A stretch of 64,000 nucleotides of DNA from Streptomyces niger. GTDB lineage: Bacteria > Actinomycetota > Actinomycetes > Streptomycetales > Streptomycetaceae. Below the pieces are notes generated by a model, which was given only the letters and a program-made list of their open reading frames with translations, did not search any database and was not told where the DNA came from. The translations under genes were made by a program, and so were the position numbers. The stretch covers positions 434,001 through 498,000 of the forward strand of contig NZ_JOFQ01000007.1 of NCBI RefSeq assembly GCF_000718305.1, read 5' to 3'. Positions 7,604 through 16,525 of the stretch are shown here, piece after piece; within the stretch, counting starts at the first letter, position 1, and each line of letters opens with the position of its first letter.

Positions 7604-9202
7604 CTACTGGCGCCGCAGCAGCCGGGAGGCGCCGGCGGCGACCGTGGTGGCCAGCACCCAGCCCGCCAGGATCATCAGCGCGGCGGCCCACTGGGAGCCG
7701 CCCTCGGGCCGCCAGTAACTGTCCTGGTTGAGGTCGATGACCGGCAGCAGGAGGTCCAGGGAGTACAGGTACGGGTTCCACAGCGGCGTCTCGCCGGGCT
7801 TGAGGGCGTGCGGCGGGTTCTGCGAGAAGAAGACCGTGCCCACCGCCCACAGGACGGCCATCCACACGGCGGCGCGGCCGGGCCGGTACCCGTAGGCCAC
7901 CGTCCAGTCCTGCAGGAAGCCCCAGGCCTTGCCGGCCAGGGGCAGCGTCTCCCGGCGTCTGCGCTGCTTGGCGAGGAGGACCTCGCGCGCGTCGGCGTCC
8001 TCGCCGCTGCTGCGGAGCGCGGCGGCGAGCATCTCGTACGGCTCGGGGGCGTACTCCGGGGTGGCCGCCGCCACCCACTGCAGGCGCAGCGAGAGCGGGA
8101 AGTGGCCGCGGGGGATCAGCGTCTCGTAGGCGAAGCCGGCCATCCACAGGCCCCCCAGCCCCGGCCAGCTGGTCGACTTGTCGACCAGGTTGACCACTCT
8201 CGCGCCGGAGAGGATGACCCGGCCGCGCTGCGGGCGCTCGCCGAGGAAGCGCAGCTCGGGGGTCTGGATGCGGCGCATCGACAGTTCCTGGTCGGACTCC
8301 AGGACGAAGCGGGCCTGGTCCAGGTCGACGGCGTCGCCGAAGCGGCCGTCGTCCAGCCGCATGCCGCCCTCGCACTCGAAGCGCTGCATGCGGGTGCCGC
8401 GCGCCGGGGTGGCGGTGATGCCGTACGGGGGAGTGGCGCTGCCGGCGACCGAGCCGGTGAGCCCGGCGGCGGTGAGGTAGAGGGTGCGCTCGACGGTGAG
8501 CTGCGGGGCGTTCAGCGCCCGGCGGCCGTAGGGATTGCTCAGCCGGCTGCCGCGCAGGCTCAGCGACACGCCGACGGTCGCGCCGCGCAGCGTCAGCTCG
8601 CCGTAGGACTCCATCATCTCGGCCTGCAGGTCCTGGGCCACGGTCAGGCCGTCGGCGGTGATGGACCGGCCACGCCGGTCCTTGTGCACCACGGCTTGGT
8701 TCAGCATGAGGTCCGTGCCGATGTGCGCGTCGGTGAGCCGGATGCCGTTCTGCACGACACAGCGCGGCAGGTGCAGGTCACCCTCGGTGTGCAGGCGGGC
8801 GGCCTCCAGCCGGGGGATGGCGCAGTTCACCATCCGCAGCGTCGTGAAGCGGCTCTCGGGGAGCGTGACCTCGCGTTCGAAGCGGCAGTCGCGCAGTTCC
8901 ACAAATGGCTCGATCGTGCCCCCCGCGAGGTCGAGGGAGTCGGTGATGAACGCGCCGGTGAGCTTCAGCGCGGAGACCCGGCCGGGCTGGGCCGGCGGGC
9001 CGTCCAGGAGGAGCAGCGCGACGATCCGGGCACGTACCGTGCGCTCGGCGCCCCACGTGTGGCGGCCGTGCGGATCGTTGCGCGCCGGGTCGTCGGTGCG
9101 CAGATCGCACGTGCTGCCGTTGCGGAACGCCTGCCACAGGGCCCATTCCGCCGGGCTCAGGTCCAGATCGGACGGCGCGTCGCCGTCGGCGGAGTCGGTC
9201 AC
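7604..9202 (-). CDS. Repeat-rich membrane-anchored protein (annotated in Streptomyces as membrane-associated oxidoreductase)
   Basis: 532 residues from GTG 9202, which has a GAGAGGGGGA ribosome site. Residues about 70-340 are a series of short beta-strand-like units (ITDSLDLAGG, LRDCRFEREVTL, LTDAHIGTDLMLNQAV, LTLRGATVGVSLSLRGSRL) like a right-handed beta-helix with pentapeptide-like character. The C-terminal third has a conserved non-repetitive part and two membrane helices (AVWMAVLWAVGTVFFS and the last 30 residues). Homologues carry an oxidoreductase label, but I see no nucleotide or flavin binding motif, so the name is doubtful. It is divergent from hisD. Confidence 0.7.
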   Translation of the reverse strand: MTDSADGDAPSDLDLSPAEWALWQAFRNGSTCDLRTDDPARNDPHGRHTWGAERTVRARIVALLLLDGPPAQPGRVSALKLTGAFITDSLDLAGGTIEPFVELRDCRFEREVTLPESRFTTLRMVNCAIPRLEAARLHTEGDLHLPRCVVQNGIRLTDAHIGTDLMLNQAVVHKDRRGRSITADGLTVAQDLQAEMMESYGELTLRGATVGVSLSLRGSRLSNPYGRRALNAPQLTVERTLYLTAAGLTGSVAGSATPPYGITATPARGTRMQRFECEGGMRLDDGRFGDAVDLDQARFVLESDQELSMRRIQTPELRFLGERPQRGRVILSGARVVNLVDKSTSWPGLGGLWMAGFAYETLIPRGHFPLSLRLQWVAAATPEYAPEPYEMLAAALRSSGEDADAREVLLAKQRRRRETLPLAGKAWGFLQDWTVAYGYRPGRAAVWMAVLWAVGTVFFSQNPPHALKPGETPLWNPYLYSLDLLLPVIDLNQDSYWRPEGGSQWAAALMILAGWVLATTVAAGASRLLRRQ

Positions 9203-9358
9203 CGCGGCATCCCCCTCTCGTTCCCGGCCACGCCGTCCGGGCGTCGCCGTCTCTTCTTGCGTACCGGGCGTCTCATGCGTCCCGCCGCGCCCCCTCGGCA
9301 CCCCATTCCCGCTGGGCGACCGGGTGAACGCCAGTGGTCAGAATCACCCCGTGCAGTG

Positions 9359-9377
9359 CGTATCACCGATTGATACG
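9359..9377. promoter_or_regulatory. Operator-like inverted repeat upstream of the his operon
   Basis: CGTATCA-N5-TGATACG, perfect 7-base arms, centred about 49 bases before the hisD start and in the divergent gap with the gene ending at 9202. Spacing and symmetry suit a dimeric regulator; no known regulator consensus is assigned. Confidence 0.4.
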
Positions 9378-9416
9378 GGCGGCGGACACCGGCAGCACGT
9401 CTGAGACACTGGAGGG

Positions 9417-10742
9417 GTGATCTCCCGAATCGATCTGCGCGGTGACGCCCTCCCCGAGGGCGGCGCCCTGCGCGACCTGCTGCCCCGTGCCGAGTTCGAC
9501 GTGGAAGCCGCCCTGGAGAAGGTGCGGCCCATCTGCGAGGACGTGCGCCATCGTGGCACGGCTGCGCTGATCGAGTACGCCCATCGGTTCGACCGGGTCG
9601 AGATCGAGCAGGTACGCGTGCCCGCCGAGGCGCTGCGGACCGCGCTGGCCGAGCTGGATCCGGCGGTCCGGGCCGCGCTGGAGGAGTCCGTCAAGCGTGC
9701 CCGCACCGTCCACCGCGAGCAGCGGCGGACGGATGTGACGACGAAGGTCGTGCCCGGCGGCACCGTCACCGAGCGGTGGGTGCCCGTCGAGCGCGTCGGG
9801 TTGTATGTGCCCGGTGGCCGCTCGGTCTACCCCTCGTCCGTGGTGATGAACGTCGTCCCGGCCCAGGAGGCCGGCGTCGAGTCGCTGGCCGTCGCCTCGC
9901 CGCCGCAGGCCGACTTCGGCGGCCTGCCGCACCCCACCATCCTGGCCACTTGCGCCCTGCTCGGTGTGGACGAGGTCTATGCGGCCGGTGGCGCCCAGGC
10001 CGTCGCGATGTTCGCGTACGGCACCGAGGACTGCCTGCCGGTGAACCTGGTGACGGGCCCCGGCAACATCTACGTCGCCGCCGCCAAGCGCCTGCTCAAG
10101 GGCCGCATCGGCATCGACTCCGAGGCCGGCCCCACCGAGATCGCGATCCTCGCCGACGACACCGCGGACCCGGCGCACGTCGCGGCCGACCTGATCAGCC
10201 AGGCCGAGCACGACCCGATGGCCGCCGCCGTCCTGGTCACGGACTCCACGGACCTGGCCGAGCGGGTCGAGAAGGAGCTGGCGCCGCAGGTCCGCGCGAC
10301 CCGGCACATCGAGGACCGCATCATCCCGGCGCTGGCCGGCCGGCAGTCCGCGATCGTGCTGGTCGACGGCCTGGACGAGGGCCTGAAGGTGGTGGACGCC
10401 TACGGCGCCGAGCACCTGGAGATCCAGACCGCGGACGCCGCCGCGGTGGCCGCGCGGATCCGCAACGCCGGCGCGATCTTCGTCGGCCCGTACGCCCCGG
10501 TCTCCCTCGGCGACTACTGCGCGGGTTCCAACCACGTCCTGCCCACCGGCGGCTGCGCGTGCCACTCCTCGGGGCTGTCCGTGCAGTCGTTCCTGCGCGG
10601 CATCCATGTCGTGGACTACACCCGCGACGCACTGGCCGAGGTCGCCCACCACGTGGTGACCCTCGCCGAGGCCGAGGACCTCCCGGCACACGGCGCGGCC
10701 ATCAAGGCAAGGTTCGACTGGAAGGTCCCGCAGTCCAAGTGA
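9417..10742 (+). CDS. hisD: Histidinol dehydrogenase
   Basis: 441 residues. HisD oxidises L-histidinol to L-histidine in two NAD-dependent steps and binds zinc. The signature around [16 protein letters not shown] and [16 protein letters not shown], the central [14 protein letters not shown] and the late [11 protein letters not shown] are all present. First gene of the his operon; its stop overlaps the hisC GTG. The GTG at 9417 has GGAGGG directly upstream, and GACACT 6 bases before it could act as a -10 box. Confidence 0.97.
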   Translation: MISRIDLRGDALPEGGALRDLLPRAEFDVEAALEKVRPICEDVRHRGTAALIEYAHRFDRVEIEQVRVPAEALRTALAELDPAVRAALEESVKRARTVHREQRRTDVTTKVVPGGTVTERWVPVERVGLYVPGGRSVYPSSVVMNVVPAQEAGVESLAVASPPQADFGGLPHPTILATCALLGVDEVYAAGGAQAVAMFAYGTEDCLPVNLVTGPGNIYVAAAKRLLKGRIGIDSEAGPTEIAILADDTADPAHVAADLISQAEHDPMAAAVLVTDSTDLAERVEKELAPQVRATRHIEDRIIPALAGRQSAIVLVDGLDEGLKVVDAYGAEHLEIQTADAAAVAARIRNAGAIFVGPYAPVSLGDYCAGSNHVLPTGGCACHSSGLSVQSFLRGIHVVDYTRDALAEVAHHVVTLAEAEDLPAHGAAIKARFDWKVPQSK

Positions 10743-11875
10743 CCAGGAACCCCTCTTCGTCCCCTTGGGACGAGCTCCCCATCAGGGACGAGCTGCGCGG
10801 CAAGTCCCCGTACGGCGCTCCGCAGCTGGACGTGCCCGTACGCCTGAACACCAACGAGAACCCCTACCCGCTCCCCGAACCGCTGGTGCAGCGGATCGCC
10901 GAGCGGGTCACCGAGGCGGCGCGCGACCTCAACCGCTACCCGGACCGCGACGCGGTCGAGCTGCGCACGGAGCTGGCCCGGTACCTCTCCCGCACCGGCG
11001 GCCACGAGGTCACCACGGACCAGGTCTGGGCCGCCAACGGCTCCAACGAGGTCATCCAGCAGCTGCTGCAGACCTTCGGCGGCCCCGGCCGCTCGGCCAT
11101 CGGCTTCGAGCCCTCGTACTCCATGCACGGCCTGATCTCGCGCGGCACGGGCACGGAGTGGATCTCCGGCCCGCGCAACGACGACTTCACCATCGACGTC
11201 GAGGCCGCGGAGAAGGCCATCGCCGAGCGCAAGCCGGACGTGGTCTTCATCTGCTCGCCGAACAACCCCACCGGCACGGCCGTGGCAGCGGAAACGGTTC
11301 TGGCGCTGTACGAGGCGGCGCAGGCGGCCAAGGCGGACACCGCCGGCGCGCTCGTGGTCATCGACGAGGCGTACGGCGAGTTCAGCCACGGCCCCTCGCT
11401 GCTGCCGCTGATCGAGAACCGGCCGAACCTGGTCGTCTCCCGGACGATGTCCAAGGCGTTCGGCGCCGCCGGGCTGCGCCTCGGTTACCTCGCCGCCGAC
11501 CCGGCCGTCGTCGACGCCGTGCAGCTGGTGCGCCTGCCGTACCACCTCTCCTCGGTCACCCAGGCCACCGCGCTCGCGGCCCTGGAGTACACCGACACCC
11601 TGCTGAAGTACGTCGAGCAGCTGAAGACCGAGCGGGACCGCATCGTCGACGAGCTGCGCGCGATCGGCTGCGAGGTCGTCGACTCCGACGCCAACTTCGT
11701 GCAGTTCGGCAGGTTCGACGACCAGCACGCGGCCTGGCAGGCCATCCTCGACCAGGGCGTCCTGGTCCGTGACAACGGAGTGCCGGGCTGGCTGCGGGTA
11801 TCCGCCGGCACCCCGGCCGAGAACGACGCGTTCCTCGATGCGGTGCGCGCGATCATGAAGGAGACAGGCGCATGA
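10739..11875 (+). CDS. hisC: Histidinol-phosphate aminotransferase
   Basis: 378 residues, class I/II PLP aminotransferase converting imidazole acetol phosphate to histidinol phosphate with glutamate as amino donor. The N-terminal [19 protein letters not shown], and the Schiff-base lysine in [17 protein letters not shown] (about Lys239) identify HisC. The GTG start overlaps the hisD stop (GTGA), and its stop overlaps hisB (ATGA), so the three are translationally coupled. Confidence 0.97.
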   Translation: MTRNPSSSPWDELPIRDELRGKSPYGAPQLDVPVRLNTNENPYPLPEPLVQRIAERVTEAARDLNRYPDRDAVELRTELARYLSRTGGHEVTTDQVWAANGSNEVIQQLLQTFGGPGRSAIGFEPSYSMHGLISRGTGTEWISGPRNDDFTIDVEAAEKAIAERKPDVVFICSPNNPTGTAVAAETVLALYEAAQAAKADTAGALVVIDEAYGEFSHGPSLLPLIENRPNLVVSRTMSKAFGAAGLRLGYLAADPAVVDAVQLVRLPYHLSSVTQATALAALEYTDTLLKYVEQLKTERDRIVDELRAIGCEVVDSDANFVQFGRFDDQHAAWQAILDQGVLVRDNGVPGWLRVSAGTPAENDAFLDAVRAIMKETGA

Positions 11876-12474
11876 CTCGCGAGGGTCGCACGGGGCGCAT
11901 TGAGCGCAAGACCAAGGAGACCTCCGTCCTCGTCGAGATCGACCTCGACGGCACCGGACAGGTCGACGTCTCGACCGGCGTGGGCTTCTACGACCACATG
12001 CTCGACCAGCTCGGCCGGCACGGTCTGTTCGACCTCACCGTGAAGACCGACGGCGACCTGCACATCGACACCCACCACACCATCGAGGACACCGCCCTCG
12101 CGCTGGGCGCCGCCTTCAAGCAGGCCCTCGGCGACAAGGTGGGCATCTACCGGTTCGGCAACTGCACCGTCCCGCTGGACGAGTCGCTCGCCCAGGTCAC
12201 CGTGGACCTCTCGGGCCGCCCGTACCTGATCCACACCGAGCCCGAGAACATCGCGCCGATGATCGGCACCTACGACACGACGATGACCCGGCACATCCTG
12301 GAGTCCTTCGTCGCGCAGGCGCAGATCGCCCTGCACGTCCACGTGCCGTACGGGCGCAACGCCCACCACATCGTGGAGTGCCAGTTCAAGGCGCTCGCCC
12401 GGGCGCTGCGGTACGCCTCCGAGCGGGACCCGCGCGCGGCCGGCATCCTGCCCTCCACGAAGGGCGCCCTGTGA
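11872..12474 (+). CDS. hisB: Imidazoleglycerol-phosphate dehydratase
   Basis: 200 residues, the monofunctional dehydratase form (no phosphatase domain). Duplicated metal-binding motifs [12 protein letters not shown] and [17 protein letters not shown] and the [13 protein letters not shown] block are present. Overlaps hisC by ATGA and the next small gene by GTGA. Confidence 0.97.
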   Translation: MTREGRTGRIERKTKETSVLVEIDLDGTGQVDVSTGVGFYDHMLDQLGRHGLFDLTVKTDGDLHIDTHHTIEDTALALGAAFKQALGDKVGIYRFGNCTVPLDESLAQVTVDLSGRPYLIHTEPENIAPMIGTYDTTMTRHILESFVAQAQIALHVHVPYGRNAHHIVECQFKALARALRYASERDPRAAGILPSTKGAL

Positions 12475-12635
12475 ACGGTCTGTCGACGGTCTTCATCCTC
12501 CTGGGCCTCTTCCTCCTCGGCGGGGTCTACTCCTTCTGGAAGCAGAAGCTGCCCAAGAGCGTGATCGTGCTGCTCGCCATCGGCTCGGTGCTCTGCCTGG
12601 CCGCCGGCGTCGTGCGGCTGGAGGTCTGGAATTGA
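12471..12635 (+). CDS. Small two-helix membrane protein inside the his operon
   Basis: 54 residues, beginning [20 protein letters not shown] and ending RLEVWN, with two hydrophobic helices joined by a short basic loop (WKQKLPKS). Start GTG overlaps the hisB stop and its own stop overlaps the hisH TTG, so it is fully embedded in the coupled operon. A gene of this kind at this position is, as far as I recall, common in Streptomyces. No function is known; it is not a recognised histidine enzyme. Confidence 0.85.
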   Translation: MNGLSTVFILLGLFLLGGVYSFWKQKLPKSVIVLLAIGSVLCLAAGVVRLEVWN

Positions 12636-13276
12636 GCACGTCCCCTAAGAAAGTGGTCGTCTTCGACTACGGCTTCGGCAACATCCGGTCCGCCGAGCGG
12701 GCGCTGGCCCACGTCGGCGCCGAGGTCGAGGTGACCCGCGACTACGACACCGCCATGAACGCCGACGGGCTGCTGGTCCCCGGCGTCGGCGCCTTCGCGT
12801 CCTGCATGAAGGGCCTGCGCGAGGCCCGCGGCGACTGGGTCGTCGGCCGCCGGCTGGCCGGCGGGCGCCCCGTCATGGGCATCTGCGTCGGCATGCAGAT
12901 CCTCTTCGGCCGCGGCATCGAGCACGGCGAGGAGACCGAGGGCCTGGACGAGTGGCCCGGCACGGTCGGCCCGCTCAAGGCCGACATCGTGCCGCACATG
13001 GGCTGGAACACCGTCGAGTCGCCGGCGGACTCGCAGCTCTTCGCGGGCCTGGACGCCGACGCGCGCTTCTACTTCGTGCACTCCTACGCCGTGCACGACT
13101 GGGAACTGGAGGTCACCAACCCCAGCATGCGCGCCCCGCGGGTCACCTGGGCCACGCACGGCGAGCCCTTCGTGGCCGCCGTGGAGAACGGCCCGCTGTG
13201 GGCCACCCAGTTCCACCCCGAGAAGTCCGGCGACGCCGGCGCCCAGCTCCTGTCCAACTGGATCGAAACCCTGTGA
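12632..13276 (+). CDS. hisH: Imidazole glycerol phosphate synthase glutaminase subunit
   Basis: 214 residues, class I glutamine amidotransferase that feeds ammonia to HisF. Nucleophile Cys in [11 protein letters not shown] and the His/Glu pair in [10 protein letters not shown] are intact; [12 protein letters not shown] is the typical N-terminus. The likely start is TTG at 12632, overlapping the previous stop (TTGA); no ATG or GTG upstream of the conserved N-terminus fits. Confidence 0.95.
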   Translation: MSTSPKKVVVFDYGFGNIRSAERALAHVGAEVEVTRDYDTAMNADGLLVPGVGAFASCMKGLREARGDWVVGRRLAGGRPVMGICVGMQILFGRGIEHGEETEGLDEWPGTVGPLKADIVPHMGWNTVESPADSQLFAGLDADARFYFVHSYAVHDWELEVTNPSMRAPRVTWATHGEPFVAAVENGPLWATQFHPEKSGDAGAQLLSNWIETL

Positions 13277-13299
13277 GTGCTGAGAGTCCTGTGAGTGCT

Positions 13300-14022
13300 G
13301 TGAACAAGCTCGAACTGCTGCCCGCCGTCGACGTCCGCGACGGCCAGGCCGTCCGCCTCGTGCACGGCGAGTCCGGCTCCGAGACCTCCTACGGCGACCC
13401 GCTGCAGGCCGCGCTGGCCTGGCAGCAGTCGGGCGCCGAGTGGCTGCACCTGGTCGACCTGGACGCCGCGTTCGGCACCGGCGACAACCGCGCGCAGATC
13501 GCCGAGGTCGCCCGCTCCATGGACATCAAGGTCGAGCTGTCCGGCGGCATCCGCGACGACGACTCGCTGGCCGCGGCGCTCGCCACCGGCTGCGAGCGTG
13601 TCAACATCGGCACCGCGGCCCTGGAGAACCCCGAGTGGGTCGCCAAGATCATCGCCGAGCACGGCGACAAGATCGCGGTCGGCCTGGACGTACGCGGCAC
13701 GACCCTGCGCGGCCGCGGCTGGACCCGCGACGGCGGCGACCTCTACGAGACGCTGGCCCGGCTGGACGCCGAGGGCTGCGCCCGGTACGTCGTCACCGAC
13801 ATCAACAAGGACGGCACCCTCCAGGGCCCCAACCTGGAGCTGCTGAAGAACGTCTGCGCCGCCACCGACCGGCCCGTCGTCGCCTCCGGCGGCGTCTCCT
13901 CCCTGGATGACCTGCGGGCCATCGCCACGCTGGTCCCGGAGGGCGTCGAGGGCGCCATCGTCGGCAAGGCCCTGTACGCCAAGGCGTTCACCCTGGAAGA
14001 GGCCCTGGAGGCCACCCGATAA
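13300..14022 (+). CDS. priA: Bifunctional ProFAR isomerase / phosphoribosylanthranilate isomerase PriA
   Basis: 240 residues from GTG 13300, the length of Streptomyces PriA. It catalyses both the HisA reaction and the TrpF reaction, serving His and Trp synthesis with one (beta/alpha)8 barrel. [19 protein letters not shown] and [11 protein letters not shown] are diagnostic; Asp in AVDV and [10 protein letters not shown] are the expected catalytic acids. Two upstream in-frame GTGs (13273, overlapping the hisH stop, and 13291) could add 9 or 3 residues. No trpF is seen in the window, in line with dual function. Confidence 0.93.
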   Translation: MNKLELLPAVDVRDGQAVRLVHGESGSETSYGDPLQAALAWQQSGAEWLHLVDLDAAFGTGDNRAQIAEVARSMDIKVELSGGIRDDDSLAAALATGCERVNIGTAALENPEWVAKIIAEHGDKIAVGLDVRGTTLRGRGWTRDGGDLYETLARLDAEGCARYVVTDINKDGTLQGPNLELLKNVCAATDRPVVASGGVSSLDDLRAIATLVPEGVEGAIVGKALYAKAFTLEEALEATR

Positions 14023-14035
14023 CGGAGGCAGTGCG

Positions 14036-14464
14036 ATGAGCGGTGTACGGCGCGTACCCGGTGAGGGCCCCTGGGAAGAGGTCTTCGGCGCGGCACGCGC
14101 CGTCGCCGCCGGGGACCGGGTCCTGGTCTCCGGCACGACCCCGTTCGACGGCACGGTGCTGTACGGCGAGGGCGACCCCTACGAGCAGACCCGGGTCGCC
14201 TGCACCCGCGCCGTCGACGCCCTCACGGAGTTCGGCCTCGACGCCACCTCCGTGATCCGCACCCGGCTGTACCTCGCGCACGCCCGCGACATCGACGAGG
14301 CGGCCCGCGCCCACCAGGAGCTCTTCGGCGCGGTCCGCCCCGCTACGACCGTCGTCGTGGTCTCGGGCTTCGTCGACCCCCGCATCCTGGTCCAAGTAGA
14401 ACTGGAAGCCTTCGCAGGCCCCGAAGGCCTCCGAGCACCCATCGAAGGAGCCCGACCCTCATGA
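14036..14464 (+). CDS. RidA family protein (YjgF/YER057c/UK114)
   Basis: 142 residues with the RidA fold signature: [31 protein letters not shown] and [22 protein letters not shown]. RidA proteins deaminate reactive enamines/imines released by PLP enzymes. GGAGGC precedes the ATG. It sits between priA and hisF with an ATGA overlap to hisF, so it is part of the his operon. The usual catalytic Arg position is occupied by the Arg in DPRILVQVE. Confidence 0.88.
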   Translation: MSGVRRVPGEGPWEEVFGAARAVAAGDRVLVSGTTPFDGTVLYGEGDPYEQTRVACTRAVDALTEFGLDATSVIRTRLYLAHARDIDEAARAHQELFGAVRPATTVVVVSGFVDPRILVQVELEAFAGPEGLRAPIEGARPS

Positions 14465-15231
14465 CCCTCGCGGTCCGAGTCATCCCCTGCCTGGACGTGG
14501 ACAACGGCCGGGTCGTCAAGGGCGTGAACTTCCAGAACCTCCGCGACGCCGGCGACCCCGTCGAGATGGCCAAGGTCTACGGCGAGGAGGGCGCGGACGA
14601 ACTCACCTTCCTCGACATCACCGCCTCCTCCGGCAACCGCGAGACCACCTACGACGTGGTCCGCCGCACCGCCGAGCAGGTCTTCATCCCGCTCACCGTC
14701 GGCGGCGGCGTCCGCACCCCCGAAGACGTCGACAAGCTCCTGCGCGCGGGCGCGGACAAGGTCGGCGTCAACACCGCGGCGATCGCCCGCCCCGACCTGA
14801 TCCGCGAGATCGCCGAACGCTTCGGCCGCCAGGTCCTCGTCCTCTCCGTCGACGCCCGCCGCACCCCCGAGGGCACCACCACCCCCTCCGGCTTCGAGGT
14901 CACCACTCATGGCGGCCGCCGCGGCACCGGCATCGACGCGGTCGAGTGGGCCCACCGCGCCGCCGACCTCGGCGCCGGCGAGATCCTCCTCAACTCCATG
15001 GACGCCGACGGCACCAAGGACGGCTACGACACCGAGATGATCGCCGCCGTCCGCAAGCACGTCACCATCCCGGTCATCGCCTCCGGCGGCGCCGGCAAGC
15101 TCACCGACTTCCCCCCGGCCATCGACGCCGGCGCCGACGCGGTCCTCGCCGCCTCCGTCTTCCACTTCGGCGACCTCCGCATCGGCGAGGTCAAGAACAC
15201 CCTGCGGGGGGCGGGGCACCCGGTGCGCTGA
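14461..15231 (+). CDS. hisF: Imidazole glycerol phosphate synthase cyclase subunit
   Basis: 256 residues, (beta/alpha)8 barrel that makes IGP and AICAR with His[30 protein letters not shown] and [10 protein letters not shown] carry the catalytic Asp residues and phosphate-binding Gly. Last gene of the operon; a hairpin follows 10 bases after the stop. Confidence 0.97.
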   Translation: MTLAVRVIPCLDVDNGRVVKGVNFQNLRDAGDPVEMAKVYGEEGADELTFLDITASSGNRETTYDVVRRTAEQVFIPLTVGGGVRTPEDVDKLLRAGADKVGVNTAAIARPDLIREIAERFGRQVLVLSVDARRTPEGTTTPSGFEVTTHGGRRGTGIDAVEWAHRAADLGAGEILLNSMDADGTKDGYDTEMIAAVRKHVTIPVIASGGAGKLTDFPPAIDAGADAVLAASVFHFGDLRIGEVKNTLRGAGHPVR

Positions 15232-15241
15232 GCGGCTCGGG

Positions 15242-15264
15242 GCGGGGCGCACGACGCGCCCCGC
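15242..15264 (+). terminator. Terminator of the his operon
   Basis: GCGGGGCGC-ACGAC-GCGCCCCGC, a perfect 9-base stem directly after hisF. Confidence 0.75.
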
Positions 15265-15319
15265 ACCTCGGATTCACCCTTGGTAGTGAACGTGGTAGTG
15301 ATCATGGTGGCGAGCTGTC

Positions 15320-15325
15320 TAGTCT
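15320..15325 (+). promoter_or_regulatory. -10 element (TAGTCT) of the toxin-antitoxin operon
   Basis: TAGTCT lies exactly 6 bases before the antitoxin ATG at 15332 with no ribosome binding site, implying a leaderless mRNA. Confidence 0.5.
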
Positions 15326-15331
15326 GACGAC

Positions 15332-15550
15332 ATGCCTGGAATCACGATCGAGTTCACCGAAGAAGAGCTGGCCGAGCTGCGCGCCGAGGCCAAGGAGCAG
15401 GGCGTCGCGATCAAGCGGCTGGCCCACGACATACTGGCCGAGGACGTCGTGCGGAGGCGGCAGAAGCAGCGCTTCGTCGAGGGCGCGGTGAAGAAGGCGT
15501 TCGAGTACAAGGCCGAGTTCGAGCTCGCCTTCCCGGAGGGCCAGCGGTGA
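15332..15550 (+). CDS. Antitoxin-like protein of a type II toxin-antitoxin pair
   Basis: 72 residues starting MPGITIEFTEEELAELRAEA, a beta strand followed by helices as in ribbon-helix-helix antitoxins, then a charged helix (KRLAHDILAEDVVRRRQKQR) and a C-terminal tail that would wrap the toxin. It overlaps the next gene by 4 bases (the last codon and stop read CGGTGA over the GTG start at 15547). Function is inferred from size, fold pattern and partner; no similarity to a named antitoxin is certain. Confidence 0.7.
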   Translation: MPGITIEFTEEELAELRAEAKEQGVAIKRLAHDILAEDVVRRRQKQRFVEGAVKKAFEYKAEFELAFPEGQR

Positions 15551-15924
15551 TCCTCTACGTCGACGCCGGCTGGATCCTCAACGTCCAGATCGAGGTATCG
15601 CCGGAGAACACTCCGGTCCGGGACTGGGGAGCCCTGCACTGCATGGCCGAGCGCCACCGGTACGAACGCTTCGCGGGCGAGCCGTACTACGAGGAGGCGG
15701 CCACGCGTGCCGCGACCTTCCTGCACACGGCGCTGCTCCTGCAGCCGTTCTCCGAGTACAACGCCGTGATCGGAGCGGCCTGCGCCGACACCTACCTGGA
15801 GGACTCGGGCGAGCGCATCGCCCCGCCGCCCCGGGGGATGGTGCAGCTGGTCAGCGACATCCGCAGCGGGGCGGCGGATCTGTTGGAGACGGCGCTGCGG
15901 CTCCGGGACTGGAAGGCCAAGTAA
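15547..15924 (+). CDS. Doc/Fic-family toxin-like protein with degenerate catalytic motif
   Basis: 125 residues. The pattern FLHTALLLQPFSEYNAVIGAACADTYLEDSG lines up (by eye) with the helix-loop-helix core of Doc toxins, where the canonical motif HPFxxGNKR is expected; here it reads QPFSEYNAV, so the catalytic His is Gln and the GNKR anion-binding loop is absent. Doc/Fic toxins phosphorylate or AMPylate targets such as EF-Tu. Streptomyces carries a group of such Fic-like toxin components beside small antitoxins, which fits this pair. Whether it is active is open. It is co-transcribed with the antitoxin. GTG start at 15547. Confidence 0.6.
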   Translation: MILYVDAGWILNVQIEVSPENTPVRDWGALHCMAERHRYERFAGEPYYEEAATRAATFLHTALLLQPFSEYNAVIGAACADTYLEDSGERIAPPPRGMVQLVSDIRSGAADLLETALRLRDWKAK

Positions 15925-15950
15925 GACTGGCCGCCCGTCCGCGTGGCTCC

Positions 15951-15956
15951 TAGGCT
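15951..15956 (+). promoter_or_regulatory. -10 element (TAGGCT) of the nitrile hydratase-like operon
   Basis: TAGGCT is 7 bases before the ATG at 15964; no Shine-Dalgarno lies between, so a leaderless start is likely. Confidence 0.5.
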
Positions 15957-15963
15957 CGCTCTC

Positions 15964-16233
15964 ATGAGCCGAGTCAACGACGTGGGTGGGCAGAGCGGGT
16001 TCGGTCCGCTGGAGATCGAGGCGGACGAGCCCCCGTTCCACGCGGACTGGGAAGCGCGGGTCTACGCGCTCAACACGGCGCTGGTGCGGAGCGGGGTCTA
16101 CACGCTGGACGAGTTCCGCGACGCCGTGGAGCGGATGGCGCCCGCCGAGTACCTGGCGGCCTCGTACTACGAGCGCTGGCTGCACGCCATCGAGACGCTG
16201 GTCGCCGAGCGGAAGGTGCTCGGCGATGGGTGA
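15964..16233 (+). CDS. Nitrile hydratase beta-subunit N-terminal half (SCNase beta / ToyK-L-like)
   Basis: 89 residues. The start SRVNDVGGQSGFGP, then DEPPFHADWEARVYALN and YYERWLHAIETLV, match the N-terminal domain of nitrile hydratase beta subunits (IHDVGG..FG.. and the F..DWE block). It ends where ordinary beta subunits would continue into the SH3-like domain, which here is a separate gene overlapping by 8 bases. This domain is also the one from which the metallochaperone-type activators derive, so a role in cobalt delivery is possible. Cobalt centre and substrate come from the third gene. Confidence 0.8.
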   Translation: MSRVNDVGGQSGFGPLEIEADEPPFHADWEARVYALNTALVRSGVYTLDEFRDAVERMAPAEYLAASYYERWLHAIETLVAERKVLGDG

Positions 16234-16525
16234 GCCGCAGGCCGCCTTCGCGGCCGGACAGCGGGTGCGCGTACGGGCCGTGGACCCCGTCGGGCACACC
16301 CGCGTACCGCGCTACATCCGCGGGCACACCGGACGGGTCGTCGAGGCACAGGGGCGGTGGCCGCTCGCCGACGACCGGGCGGCCGGAGCCGCCGAGCCGC
16401 GCGTGGAGACCGTCTACACCGTCGCCTTCCCGGCCCGGGAGCTGTGGGGCGGCGACGGCGCGCACGAGGTGACGGTGGACCTGTGGGAGTCCTACCTGGA
16501 TCGAGCAGCGGAGGATCGGGCATGA
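16226..16525 (+). CDS. Nitrile hydratase beta-subunit C-terminal half, SH3-like domain
   Basis: 99 residues. FAAGQRVRVRAVDPVGHTRV, PRYIRGHTGRVVEAQG, VYTVAFPARELWG and VTVDLWESYLD are the conserved blocks of the beta C-terminal barrel, which packs against the alpha-subunit metal site; the Arg residues that contact the oxidised cysteines lie in these halves of the protein in known enzymes. It overlaps the upstream half-gene by 8 bases and the alpha gene by 4 (ATGA). Confidence 0.82.
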   Translation: MGEPQAAFAAGQRVRVRAVDPVGHTRVPRYIRGHTGRVVEAQGRWPLADDRAAGAAEPRVETVYTVAFPARELWGGDGAHEVTVDLWESYLDRAAEDRA

